Shown in pieces: positions 40,874-49,700 of a stretch of DNA of 64,000 nt. Source of the stretch: Streptomyces sp. NBC_01255 (GTDB lineage: Bacteria > Actinomycetota > Actinomycetes > Streptomycetales > Streptomycetaceae); contig NZ_CP108474.1 in assembly GCF_036226445.1 (NCBI RefSeq), positions 2,728,001 to 2,792,000 on the forward strand. The letters are read 5' to 3'. A program made the translations under genes and the position numbers. Under the pieces are notes generated by a model, which was not told where the DNA came from, searched no databases, and saw only the letters and a list, made by a program, of their open reading frames with translations. How positions within the stretch are numbered: the stretch's first letter is position 1; each line of letters opens with the position of its first letter.

Positions 40874-40915
40874 CCTCCACACAGGAAGCCCGCCGCCGCA
40901 GCGGTGGGTGGAGTC
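40864..40915 (+). ncRNA. Candidate right end and omega RNA 3' part of the canonical TnpB element
   Basis: GGAGGC-ATA-GCCTCC (40864-40878) spans the TnpB stop, and CTCCA (40875-40879) can pair with TGGAG (40909-40913) around an inner 8-bp stem (40889-40896 with 40901-40908, one G-T pair). The structured segment ends at GTCAC, next to the AIM24 coding region. This fits an IS200/IS605 right end, from which the guide would be read. The upstream limit of the RNA is not known. Confidence 0.4.
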
Positions 40916-40970
40916 ACTGTGCACGCCGACTTTGCTGTCTCTTTATCCGGGTCCCCAGTACCTTCAACGG

Positions 40971-41609
40971 GTGGCAACGTTCCGACTCCAAGGCAGCAAG
41001 GTGCTCGCGGTCTCCATGACCGGCGACTCCGTCAAGGCGAAGAACGGCTCGATGGTCGCCTACGACGGCCAGATGGCGTTCAAGAAGATGAGCGGTGGCG
41101 GTGAGGGCCTGCGCGGCATGGTCACCCGCCGGCTCACGGGTGAGCAGATGGAGATGATGGAGGTACGCGGGCAAGGCACCTGCTGGTTCGCCGACCGGGC
41201 CTCCGAGATCAACCTCGTGTCCCTGCACGGCGAGAAGCTCTGGGTCGAGGCGAGCAATCTGCTCTGCACCGACGCGGGGCTGCGCACCGGCACCACCTTC
41301 ACGGGGATGCGCGGCGGCGCGACCGGCAACGGTCTCTTCACGACGACCGTCGAGGGCACCGGGCAGGCGGCGATCATGTCCGACGGCCCGGCGGTCGTGC
41401 TGCGGGTGACCCCGCAGTACCCGCTCCAGGTCGACCCGGGTGCGTACATCGCCCACCAGGGCAACCTCCAGCAGCACTTCCAGTCCGGTGTGACCTTCCG
41501 CACCCTCATGGGCGAGGGCGGCGGCGAGGCCTTCCAGATCCGCTTCGAGGGGGACGGCCTCGTGTACGTCCAGCCGAGCGAGCGGAACACGATCGGGGGC
41601 GACGTCTGA
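40971..41609 (+). CDS. AIM24-family protein 1
   Basis: About 212 residues. The AIM24 beta-sandwich pattern is clear ('FRLQGSKVLAVSMTGDSVKA', 'KNGSMVAYDG', 'MRGGATGNGLFTTTVEGTGQ'). The start is uncertain. Related proteins, as I recall, begin at the 'FRLQGSKVLAV' stretch; here the nearest in-frame start is GTG 40971, three codons before it and without a ribosome site. An upstream GTG at 40908 lies inside the TnpB right end. The insertion may therefore have changed the 5' end. It is coupled to AIM24 protein 2 by a TGATG overlap. Function in bacteria unknown; the family is named for a yeast mitochondrial protein. Confidence 0.8.
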   Translation: MATFRLQGSKVLAVSMTGDSVKAKNGSMVAYDGQMAFKKMSGGGEGLRGMVTRRLTGEQMEMMEVRGQGTCWFADRASEINLVSLHGEKLWVEASNLLCTDAGLRTGTTFTGMRGGATGNGLFTTTVEGTGQAAIMSDGPAVVLRVTPQYPLQVDPGAYIAHQGNLQQHFQSGVTFRTLMGEGGGEAFQIRFEGDGLVYVQPSERNTIGGDV

Positions 41610-42259
41610 TGCCGTTCCGCGAGATCAACGCGAAGATGGTCGAGGCGACCGTCATCCCCGGGCAGCGGATGTTCAGTCAGCGCGGGGCGATGCTCGCGTA
41701 CCGCGGCGACGTCACTTTCACGCCGAACATGGCGGGCGGCCAGGGCGGCGTGATGTCGATGATCGGCCGCCGCGTGGCCGGCGAGGCGACGCCGCTGATG
41801 AGCGTCGAGGGCAACGGCACGGTGATGTTCGGGCACGGCGGCCACCACATCCAGGTGATCGCGCTGACGGGCGACACCCTGTACGTCGAGGCCGACCGGC
41901 TCCTCGCCTTCGACGGCACCCTGGAGCAGGGCACGATGTTCATGGGCTCGCAGGGCGGGGTCATGGGCATGGTCCGCGGCCAGGTGACCGGCCAGGGCCT
42001 CTTCACCACCACCCTCAAGGGCCACGGCTCGGTGGCCGTCATGGCGCACGGCGGGGTCATCGAGCTGCCCATCACCCCGGGCCGCCCGGTCCACGTGGAC
42101 CCGCAGGCGTACGTGGCACACCACGGCGACGTACGGAACAAGCTCTCCACGGCGCTGGGCTGGCGCGACATGGTGGGGCGCGGCTCGGGCGAGGCGTTCC
42201 AGCTGGAGCTGAGCGGCAGCGGCGCGGTGTACGTCCAGGCCTCGGAGGAGAAGCTGTGA
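41609..42259 (+). CDS. AIM24-family protein 2
   Basis: 216 residues, the second of three tandem AIM24 paralogues ('FSQRGAMLAYRGDVTFTP', 'TVMFGHGGHHIQVIALTGD', 'GQVTGQGLFTTTLKGHGSV'). The ATG overlaps the stop of protein 1 and its own stop overlaps the GTG of protein 3, so the three are made from one message in near-equal amounts. No signal peptide or membrane helix is seen. A hetero-oligomer is plausible. Confidence 0.87.
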   Translation: MPFREINAKMVEATVIPGQRMFSQRGAMLAYRGDVTFTPNMAGGQGGVMSMIGRRVAGEATPLMSVEGNGTVMFGHGGHHIQVIALTGDTLYVEADRLLAFDGTLEQGTMFMGSQGGVMGMVRGQVTGQGLFTTTLKGHGSVAVMAHGGVIELPITPGRPVHVDPQAYVAHHGDVRNKLSTALGWRDMVGRGSGEAFQLELSGSGAVYVQASEEKL

Positions 42260-43041
42260 GCACCCCGGTGATCCACGACCCGACGACGCTTCCGTCGGAC
42301 GACAACGTGAACGCGTACACCTTCTGCGTGGAGCTCAAGGGCTCCCAGTGGTTCCTGCAGAAGGGCAAGATGATCGCCTACTACGGGCGGATCGAGTTCA
42401 ACGGCATCGGGCACGGGCGGCTCGACCGACTGGTCCGTACGTCGTTCCACTCGCCGCTGCACGCGAGCGACTGGGTGGTCGCGGAGGGCAGCGGCAAGAT
42501 GCTGCTCGCGGACCGGGCCTTCGACGTGAACTCGTTCGACCTGGACCAGGGCAATCTGACGATCCGTTCGGGCAACCTCCTCGCCTATCAGCCCACGCTG
42601 GCGCTGAAGCAGTCGATCGTGCCGGGCTTCGTGACGCTGATCGGCACGGGGAAGTTCGTGGCCGCGTCGAACGGTCCGGTGGTCTTCATGGAGCCGCCGA
42701 TGCGGGTGGACCCGCAGGCCCTTGTCGGCTGGGCGGACTGCCCGTCGCCGTGCCACCACTACGACCACGGCTACATGACGGGCGTGATGGGCGGCGTACG
42801 GGCCCTGACGGGGATCGGCGGCACCTCGGGCGAGGAGCACCAGTTCGAGTTCGTGGGCGCGGGCACGGTCCTGCTCCAGTCGACGGAGCTGCTCATGCCG
42901 GAGCGGTCGATCGGCGGGCCGCCCGCGCAGGCGGGTGTGCCGGGCGGACACGGAGCACACGGTTCCGGCCAGGCCGTGCCCGGCTCGGTACCGCGCCTTC
43001 CCGGCCAGCTCGGCGACCTCCAGCGGCGCTTCGGCCTGTGA
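42256..43041 (+). CDS. AIM24-family protein 3 with a C-terminal tail
   Basis: 261 residues. The AIM24 core ('FCVELKGSQWFLQKGKMIAY', 'VAEGSGKMLLADRAFDVNSF') is followed by about 45 residues rich in Gly, Pro and Ala with 'VPRLPGQLGDLQRRFGL' at the end. The GTG overlaps the previous stop. The third member is the most divergent of the set and has a Cys-Pro-Ser-Pro-Cys-His-His insertion not seen in the other two. Confidence 0.85.
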   Translation: MSTPVIHDPTTLPSDDNVNAYTFCVELKGSQWFLQKGKMIAYYGRIEFNGIGHGRLDRLVRTSFHSPLHASDWVVAEGSGKMLLADRAFDVNSFDLDQGNLTIRSGNLLAYQPTLALKQSIVPGFVTLIGTGKFVAASNGPVVFMEPPMRVDPQALVGWADCPSPCHHYDHGYMTGVMGGVRALTGIGGTSGEEHQFEFVGAGTVLLQSTELLMPERSIGGPPAQAGVPGGHGAHGSGQAVPGSVPRLPGQLGDLQRRFGL

Positions 43042-43157
43042 GCGGTAGTCTGCGGAGTGTGACGCCCTCGAACGTCTGCGCCGGTGCTCGGCGCGATCGT
43101 CTGCGCCGGTGCCGGGCGTCACACACCCAGACATCGTCAAGTATTCAACTTCTTAGG

Positions 43158-43163
43158 TAGAAT
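43158..43163 (+). promoter_or_regulatory. -10 box of a leaderless MarR promoter
   Basis: TAGAAT ends 6 bases before the MarR ATG within a locally A+T-rich stretch (43140-43170). No ribosome site is present. Confidence 0.5.
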
Positions 43164-43169
43164 CCATAT

Positions 43170-43646
43170 ATGGAGACCGAGACGGCCACCCCGTGGCTCA
43201 CCGACGGCGAGCAGTGCGCGTGGCGCACGTTCCTGGACGTCAACAGGATGTTGATGCACCAGCTGGAGAGGGATCTCCAGCCCTTCGGCCTGACGATGAA
43301 CGACTACGAGATCCTGGTGAACCTCTCGGAGTCGGCGGACCGCCGGCTGCGCATGAGCGACCTCGCCACGGCCACCCTCCAGTCGAAGAGCCGGCTCTCC
43401 CACCAGATCACCCGGATGGAGAACGCGGGACTCGTCCGGCGCGAGAACTGCGAGTCCGACCGGCGCGGGCTGTACGCCGTCCTCACGGACGACGGCATGG
43501 AGACCATGCGCAAGGTCGCCCCGCACCACGTCGACTCGGTGCGCAGGCACTTCATCGACCAGATGGGCTCCGAGGCCCTCGGTGACCTCCACGAGTCCCT
43601 GAAGCCGATCGCGGAGCAGCTGCGCGGGCGCCGCGGCAAGCCGTAG
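43170..43646 (+). CDS. MarR-family regulator
   Basis: 158 residues. The winged HTH is at about 55-115 ('LRMSDLATATLQSKSRLSHQ', 'ENAGLVRRENCESDRRGLYA'). The ATG lies 6 bases after a good -10 box TAGAAT (43158-43163), so the message is probably leaderless. The surrounding sequence is A+T-rich and contains ATTC/GAAT half-sites that could bind the protein itself. Target unknown; the AIM24 operon and meaB flank it. Confidence 0.88.
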   Translation: METETATPWLTDGEQCAWRTFLDVNRMLMHQLERDLQPFGLTMNDYEILVNLSESADRRLRMSDLATATLQSKSRLSHQITRMENAGLVRRENCESDRRGLYAVLTDDGMETMRKVAPHHVDSVRRHFIDQMGSEALGDLHESLKPIAEQLRGRRGKP

Positions 43647-43661
43647 CCCGTACGCGTACGA

Positions 43662-43695
43662 AGAGGGCCTCCCCGGATCGCCGGGGAGGCCCTCT
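43662..43695. terminator. Bidirectional terminator between MarR and meaB
   Basis: A perfect 15-bp stem (43662-43676 with 43681-43695) with an ATCG loop between the convergent MarR and meaB genes, 13-15 bases from each stop. Confidence 0.85.
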
Positions 43696-43708
43696 CGCGT
43701 ACGGGGAC

Positions 43709-44665
43709 TCAGTTGCCCGTCAGGCTCGCGACCAGCTCGTCGGAGGCCGCGTACGGGTCGAGCTCGCCCGCGACGATCCGCTCCGCCAGCGCGTCCAGGC
43801 GCCGGTCGCCGTGCAGGTCGCCGATGCGCTCGCGCAGGGCCGTGATGGTGATGGTCTCGACCTCGCGGGCGGCACGGGCCCGGCGGCGGTCCGCCAGCAC
43901 CCCGTGCTCCTCCATCCACGCTCGGTGCTTCTCCAGGGCCTCCACGACCTCGTCGATGCCCTCGCCGCGCGCCGCGACCGTCTTGACGATCGGCGGCCGC
44001 CAGTCACCGGCGGACCGCGCCTCGCCCAGGCCCAGCATGTGGTTGAGCTCCCGGGCGGTGGCGTCCGCGCCGTCCCGGTCGGCCTTGTTCACCACGTACA
44101 GGTCGCCGATCTCCAGGATGCCCGCCTTCGCGGCCTGGATCCCGTCGCCCATGCCCGGCGCGAGGAGGACGACCGATGTGTCGGCCTGGGAGGCGATCTC
44201 GACCTCGGACTGCCCGACGCCGACCGTCTCCACGAGGATCACCTCGCAGCCCGCCGCGTCCAGGACGCGGATGGCCTGCGGCGCGGACCAGGCGAGACCG
44301 CCCAGGTGGCCACGGGTGGCCATGGAGCGGATGTAGACGCCCGGGTCGGAGGCGTGCTCGGACATCCGGACCCGGTCGCCGAGCAGCGCTCCTCCGCTGA
44401 AGGGGGAGGACGGGTCGACGGCCAGGACGCCGACCCGCTTGCCCGCCTTCCGGTACGCGGAGACGAGCGCGGAGGTCGACGTGGACTTGCCGACGCCGGG
44501 CGAGCCCGTCAGGCCCACCACGTAGGCGTTGCCGGTCAGCGGCGCGAGCGCCGCCATCACCTCGCGCAGATGCGGGGACGCCCCCTCCACGAGCGAGATC
44601 AGCCGGGCCACGGCCCGCGGCCTGCCCTCGCGCGCCTGGGCGACGAGTGCGGGGACGTCCACCAT
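43709..44665 (-). CDS. meaB: MeaB-type GTPase, chaperone of methylmalonyl-CoA mutase
   Basis: 318 residues. The G3E-family motifs are visible: Walker A 'GLTGSPGVGKSTSTSALV', 'VDPSSPFSGGALLGDR', 'ILVETVGVGQSEVE' and 'VNKAD' for guanine. MeaB proteins protect and reload B12-dependent acyl-CoA mutases with adenosylcobalamin. ATG 44665 has AAGGAG 8 bases upstream; the GTG two codons earlier is too close to it. It follows the thiolase gene by 50 bases on the same strand and belongs functionally with mce and icmA in this window. Confidence 0.94.
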   Translation of the reverse strand: MVDVPALVAQAREGRPRAVARLISLVEGASPHLREVMAALAPLTGNAYVVGLTGSPGVGKSTSTSALVSAYRKAGKRVGVLAVDPSSPFSGGALLGDRVRMSEHASDPGVYIRSMATRGHLGGLAWSAPQAIRVLDAAGCEVILVETVGVGQSEVEIASQADTSVVLLAPGMGDGIQAAKAGILEIGDLYVVNKADRDGADATARELNHMLGLGEARSAGDWRPPIVKTVAARGEGIDEVVEALEKHRAWMEEHGVLADRRRARAAREVETITITALRERIGDLHGDRRLDALAERIVAGELDPYAASDELVASLTGN

Positions 44666-44715
44666 CTGCACTGCTCCTTAGGTGCCGGATTACTTGCCGG
44701 TTGCTTGCCGGCGAC

Positions 44716-45918
44716 TTACTTGCCGGCGACGCGGACGATCAGCGCGTCGCCCTGGCCGCCGCCGCCGCAGAGGGCCGCCGCGCCGATGCCGCCGCCGCGC
44801 CGCTTGAGCTCCAGGGCGAGGTGCAGCACCACACGGGCGCCGGACATGCCGATGGGGTGGCCCAGGGCGATGGCGCCGCCGTTGACGTTCACCTTCTCGG
44901 GGGTAACGCCGAGGTCCTTCATTGACTGGACGGCGACCGCGGCGAAGGCCTCGTTGATCTCGACCAGGTCGAGGTCCTCGACGGTCAGGCCGTCCTTCTT
45001 CAGGGCGTGGAGGATCGCGTTGGACGGCTGCGACTGGAGCGAGTTGTCCGGGCCGGCCACGTTGCCGTGGGCGCCGATCTCGGCGATCCAGTCCAGGCCC
45101 AGCTCCTCGGCCTTGGCCTTGCTCATCACGACGACGGCGGCGGCGCCGTCGGAGATCTGCGAGGAGGTGCCGGCGGTGATGGTGCCGTCCTTCGCGAAGG
45201 CCGGGCGGAGCTTGCCGAGGGACTCGGCGGTGGTCTCGGCGCGGATGCCCTCGTCCTTGGAGAAGACGACCGGCTCGCCCTTGCGCTGCGGGATCTCGAC
45301 CGGGGTGATCTCGGCCTCGAAGATGCCGTTCTTCTGCGCGGCGGCGGCGCGCTGGTGCGAGAGGGCGGCGATCTCGTCCTGCTCGGGGCGCTTGATGCCG
45401 AGGCGGGTGTTGTGCTTCTCCGTGGACTCGCCCATGGCGATGTTCTCGAAGGCGTCGGTGAGGCCGTCGTACGCCATCGCGTCGAGCATCTCGATCGCGC
45501 CGTACTTGAAGCCCTCGCGGGACTTCGGCAGCAGGTGCGGGGCGTTGGTCATCGACTCCTGGCCACCGGCGACGACGATGTCGAACTCGCCCGCGCGGAT
45601 CAGCTGGTCGGCGAGGGCGATCGCGTCGAGACCCGACAGACACACCTTGTTGATGGTGAGGGCCGGGACGTTCATCGGGATGCCGGCCTTGACGGCGGCC
45701 TGGCGTGCGGGGATCTGCCCGGCGCCCGCCTGGAGCACCTGGCCCATGATCACGTACTGCACCTGGTCGCCGCCGATGCCCGCACGGTCGAGGGCGGCCT
45801 TGATCGCGAAGCCGCCGAGGTCCGCGCCCGAGAAGGACTTGAGCGAGCCGAGGAGGCGACCCATGGGCGTGCGGGCGCCCGCGACGATCACTGAGGTGGT
45901 ACCGGTCGTTCCAGACAT
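44716..45918 (-). CDS. Acetyl-CoA C-acetyltransferase (thiolase)
   Basis: 400 residues. Active-site residues are C93 in '[11 protein letters not shown]', the His of '[12 protein letters not shown]' and the C-terminal Cys in '[12 protein letters not shown]'. Biosynthetic thiolases condense two acetyl-CoA to acetoacetyl-CoA; the reverse degrades it. It is divergent from mce with 138 bases between, and meaB follows it. Hbd at the right end of the window could use its product. Confidence 0.94.
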   Translation of the reverse strand: MSGTTGTTSVIVAGARTPMGRLLGSLKSFSGADLGGFAIKAALDRAGIGGDQVQYVIMGQVLQAGAGQIPARQAAVKAGIPMNVPALTINKVCLSGLDAIALADQLIRAGEFDIVVAGGQESMTNAPHLLPKSREGFKYGAIEMLDAMAYDGLTDAFENIAMGESTEKHNTRLGIKRPEQDEIAALSHQRAAAAQKNGIFEAEITPVEIPQRKGEPVVFSKDEGIRAETTAESLGKLRPAFAKDGTITAGTSSQISDGAAAVVVMSKAKAEELGLDWIAEIGAHGNVAGPDNSLQSQPSNAILHALKKDGLTVEDLDLVEINEAFAAVAVQSMKDLGVTPEKVNVNGGAIALGHPIGMSGARVVLHLALELKRRGGGIGAAALCGGGGQGDALIVRVAGK

Positions 45919-46056
45919 GAGGCACGGCCCCTAGGGATGAGGAGTGAACGAGGGTTTACCGCCAATGTACTGAGGCGCGCGCTGCCCGGTCACCGGCCAG
46001 CCGGTGTGATCGCGCGCACGTTGCGTAACCGCCTTCCTGGCGATGGACTAGGGGGC

Positions 46057-46509
46057 ATGCTGACGCGAATCGACCACATCGGGATCGCCTGTTTCGACCT
46101 CGACAAGACTGTCGAGTTCTACCGTGCGACGTACGGATTCGAGGTGTTCCACACCGAGGTCAACGAGGAGCAGGGCGTCCGCGAGGCCATGCTCAAGATC
46201 AACGAGACCTCGGACGGCGGGGCCTCCTACCTCCAGCTCCTGGAGCCGACCCGGGAGGACTCGGCGGTGGGCAAGTGGCTCGCCAAGAACGGGGAGGGCG
46301 TGCACCACATCGCCTTCGGCACGGCAGACGTCGACGGTGACGCCGCGGACATCCGCTCCAAGGGCGTCCGCGTCCTCTACGACGAGCCCCGCATCGGCTC
46401 GATGGGCTCCCGCATCACCTTCCTCCACCCCAAGGACTGCCATGGCGTCCTCACGGAACTGGTCACCTCGGCGAAGCCGTCCGCTGACCACTCCTCAGCG
46501 GAGCACTGA
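46057..46509 (+). CDS. mce: Methylmalonyl-CoA epimerase
   Basis: 150 residues of the VOC fold. The metal-ligand pattern is present: the His of 'RIDHIGIACFDL', 'YLQLLEP' (Glu), 'GVHHIAFGT' and 'HPKDCHGVLTELV' (Glu). It interconverts (R)- and (S)-methylmalonyl-CoA, feeding the mutase or polyketide synthesis. The ATG at 46057 follows a GGGGG purine tract. It lies just upstream of scy on the same strand, as in S. coelicolor. Confidence 0.94.
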   Translation: MLTRIDHIGIACFDLDKTVEFYRATYGFEVFHTEVNEEQGVREAMLKINETSDGGASYLQLLEPTREDSAVGKWLAKNGEGVHHIAFGTADVDGDAADIRSKGVRVLYDEPRIGSMGSRITFLHPKDCHGVLTELVTSAKPSADHSSAEH

Positions 46510-46722
46510 CCTCCGGATTCCTGGCCCGGTAGAGTGGGCGGCTCCGGGCCGGGGCCGGTCGGGGCTGCTCCGCGTGGCACCGAAGTCGGGATGTCGGGGT
46601 CGTCCGATCTGCCACGATTCCCCGGGGGTCCGTCCTCGTCGGTGAGGACGGTGCTCGTTGGAGTTGCGAACAGGGTTGGGGTATCCCCTGCTCGGAGAGC
46701 TCGGGGAAGGATGGACCGCGCA

Positions 46723-49700
46723 GTGCGGGGCTACGAACGCCAGGAGAGCCACCGAGCTGAAGACGACCATCTCGCCAGGTTCGAAGCCGAGATGGACCGG
46801 CTGAAGACCGAGCGCGAGAAGGCCGTCCAGCACGCCGAGGACCTCGGTTACCAGGTCGAGGTCTTGCGGGCCAAGCTCCACGAGGCGCGCCGCACCATCG
46901 CGTCCCGGCCCGCGTACGACAGCGCGGACATCGGGTACCAGGCCGAGCAGCTGCTGCGCAACGCGCAGGCGCAGGCCGAGCAGCTCCGTCAGGACGCCGA
47001 GCGCGAGCTGCGCGAGGCCCGCGCCCAGACGCAGCGCATCCTCCAGGAGCACGCCGAGCACCAGTCCCGGCTTCAGGCCGAGCTGCACAACGAAGCCGTC
47101 CAGCGCCGCCAGCAGCTCGACCAGGAACTCAACGAGCGCCGGCAGACCGTCGAGGCGCACGTCAACGAGAACGTCGCCTGGGCCGAGCAGCTGCGCGCCC
47201 GTACGGAGTCCCAGGCCCGCCGCCTGATGGAGGAGTCCCGCGCCGAGGCCGAGCAGTCGCTCGCCACGGCCCGCGCCGAGGCCACCCGGCTCGCCGAGGA
47301 GACCAGCCGCCGCGTCGGCACCGAGGCCGAGTCCGCCCGCGCCGAGGCCGAAGCGATCCTGCTGCGCGCCCGCAAGGACGCCGAGCGGCTCCTCGGCGCC
47401 GCCTCCAGCCAGGCCCAGGAGGCCACGAGCCACGCCGAGCAGCTCCGCTCGACGACCACCGCCGAGACGGACCAGGCCCGCCGCCAGGCCACCGAGCTCT
47501 CCCGCGCCGCCGAGCAGCGCATGCAGGAGGCCGAGGAGAAGCTCCGGCTGGCCCGCGCCGAGGCCGAGAAGGCCCTCACGGAGGCCAAGGACGCCGCCGC
47601 CAAGCAGCTCGCCTCCGCGGAGTCCGTCAACGAGCAGCGCACCCGCACGGCCAAGGCGGAGATCGCCCGGCTCGTCGGCGAGGCCACGAAGGACGCCGAG
47701 GCCCTCAAGGCCGAGGCCGAGGAGAAGCTCCGCGAGGCGACCGCCGAGGCCGAGAAGCTCGTCACGGAGGCCTCGGAGAAGGCCCGTACGGCCGTGGCCG
47801 AGGACTCCGCCGCCGCGCTCGCCAAGGCCGCGCGCAACGCCGAGGAGATCCTCACCAAGGCGTCCGAGGACGCCCGCGAGACCACCCGCAAGGCCGCCGA
47901 GGAAGCCGAGCGGGTCCGCCGCGAGGCCGAGGCCGAGATGGACCGGCTGCGGGCCCGGGTCGAGGAGCAGGCCGACGAGCTGCTCGGTTCGGCGAAGGAC
48001 GACACCAAGGAGTACCGCGCCAAGACGGTCGAGCTCCAGGAGGAGGCCCGCCGGCTGCGCGGCGAGGCCGAGCAGCTGCGCGCCGAGGCCGTCGCGGAGG
48101 GCGAGCGGATCCGCGGCGAGGCCCGGCGCGAGGCCCTCCAGCAGATCGAGGAGGCGGCCGGCACCGCCGAGGAGCTGCTCACCAAGGCCCGTACGGACGC
48201 CGAGGAGCTCCGCACCAAGGCCGGCGCGGAGAGCGAGCGGGTCAAGTCGGAGGCCGTGGAGCGCGCCCAGACGCTCCGCGCGCAGGCCGAGGAGACCCTG
48301 GAGCGCACCCGCGCCGAGGCCGAGCGGCTGCGCGCCGAATCCGAGGAGCAGGCCGAGTCGGTCAAGGACGCGGCCGAGAAGGCCGCCGCCGGGCTGCGCG
48401 CGGACGCCGAGCGGGCCGCCGAGGCCCGCCGCGCCGAGGCCGCCGAGGAGCTGACCCGGCTGCACACCGACGCCGAGTCGAAGGTGGCGGCCGCCGGGCA
48501 GGAGCTGACCGACGCCCGCGCCGAGAGCGAGCGGATCCGGCGCGAGACCGCCGAGGAGACGGAGCGGCTCCGCACGGAGGCCGCCGAGCGCATCCGTACG
48601 CTCCAGGAGCAGGCCGAGCAGGAGGCCGAGCGGCTGCGGACCGAGGCGTCGGCCGACGCCTCCACCGTCCGTACCGAGGCCGAGACCGCCGCCGTACGGC
48701 TCCGCACGGAGGCCGGCGCGGAGGCCGAGCGCCTGAAGTCGGAGGCGCAGGAGACCGCCGACCGGGTGCGGGCGGAGGCCGCGGCCGCCGCCGAGCGGGT
48801 CGCCGCCGAGGCCGCCGAGGCACTGGCCGCCGCGCAGGAGGAGGCCAACCGGCGCCGCCGGGAGGCCGAGGAGACGCTGGAGTCGGCCCGCTCCGAGGCC
48901 GGCCGCGAGCGCGAGCACGCCCGCGAGCAGTCCGAGGAGCTCCTCGCCGCCGCCCGCAAGCGGGTCGAGGACGCCCAGACCGAGGCGCAGCGCCTGGTCG
49001 AGGAGGCGGACGCGCGGGCGACCGAGATGGTCACCGCCGCCTCGCGAGCCGCCCAGGAGGTGCGGGACTCGGTGGCCGGGCTGCGCGAGCAGGCCGAGGA
49101 GGAGATCGCCGGCCTTCGCAGCGCCGCCGAGCACGCGGCCGACCGGACGCGTACCGAGGCGCAGGAGGAGGCGGACCGGGTCCGGGCTGACGCGTACGAG
49201 GAGCGGGAGCGGGCGTCCGAGGACGCCTCCCGCACCCGGGCGCGCGCCCAGGAGGAGTCGGAGGCCGCGAAGGCGCTGGCCGAGCGGACGGTCGGGGACG
49301 CGATCGCCGAGTCGGAGAAGCTGCGGGCGGACACCGCGGAGTACGCGCAGCGGGTACGGACCGAGGTGACGGACTCGCTCGCCTCGGCGGAGCAGGACGC
49401 GGCCCGTACGCGGGCGGACGCCCGGGACGACGCGAACCGGATCCGTTCGGAGGCCGCCGAGAAGGCCGAGACGGTGGTCGGCGGGGCGCGCGCGGAGGCG
49501 GACCGGATCGGCGCCGAGGCCGAGCAGGTCCTCGACGAGGCCCGCAAGGCCGCCGACAAGCGCCGCTCCGACGCCGCCGAGCAGGCCGACAGCCTGGTGG
49601 GCGAGGCGACGAGCGAAGCCGAGCGGCTCACCGCCGAGGCACTCGCGGAGGCCGAGCGCGTCACCGCCGAGGCGACGGCGGAGGCCGAGCGGCTCACCAC

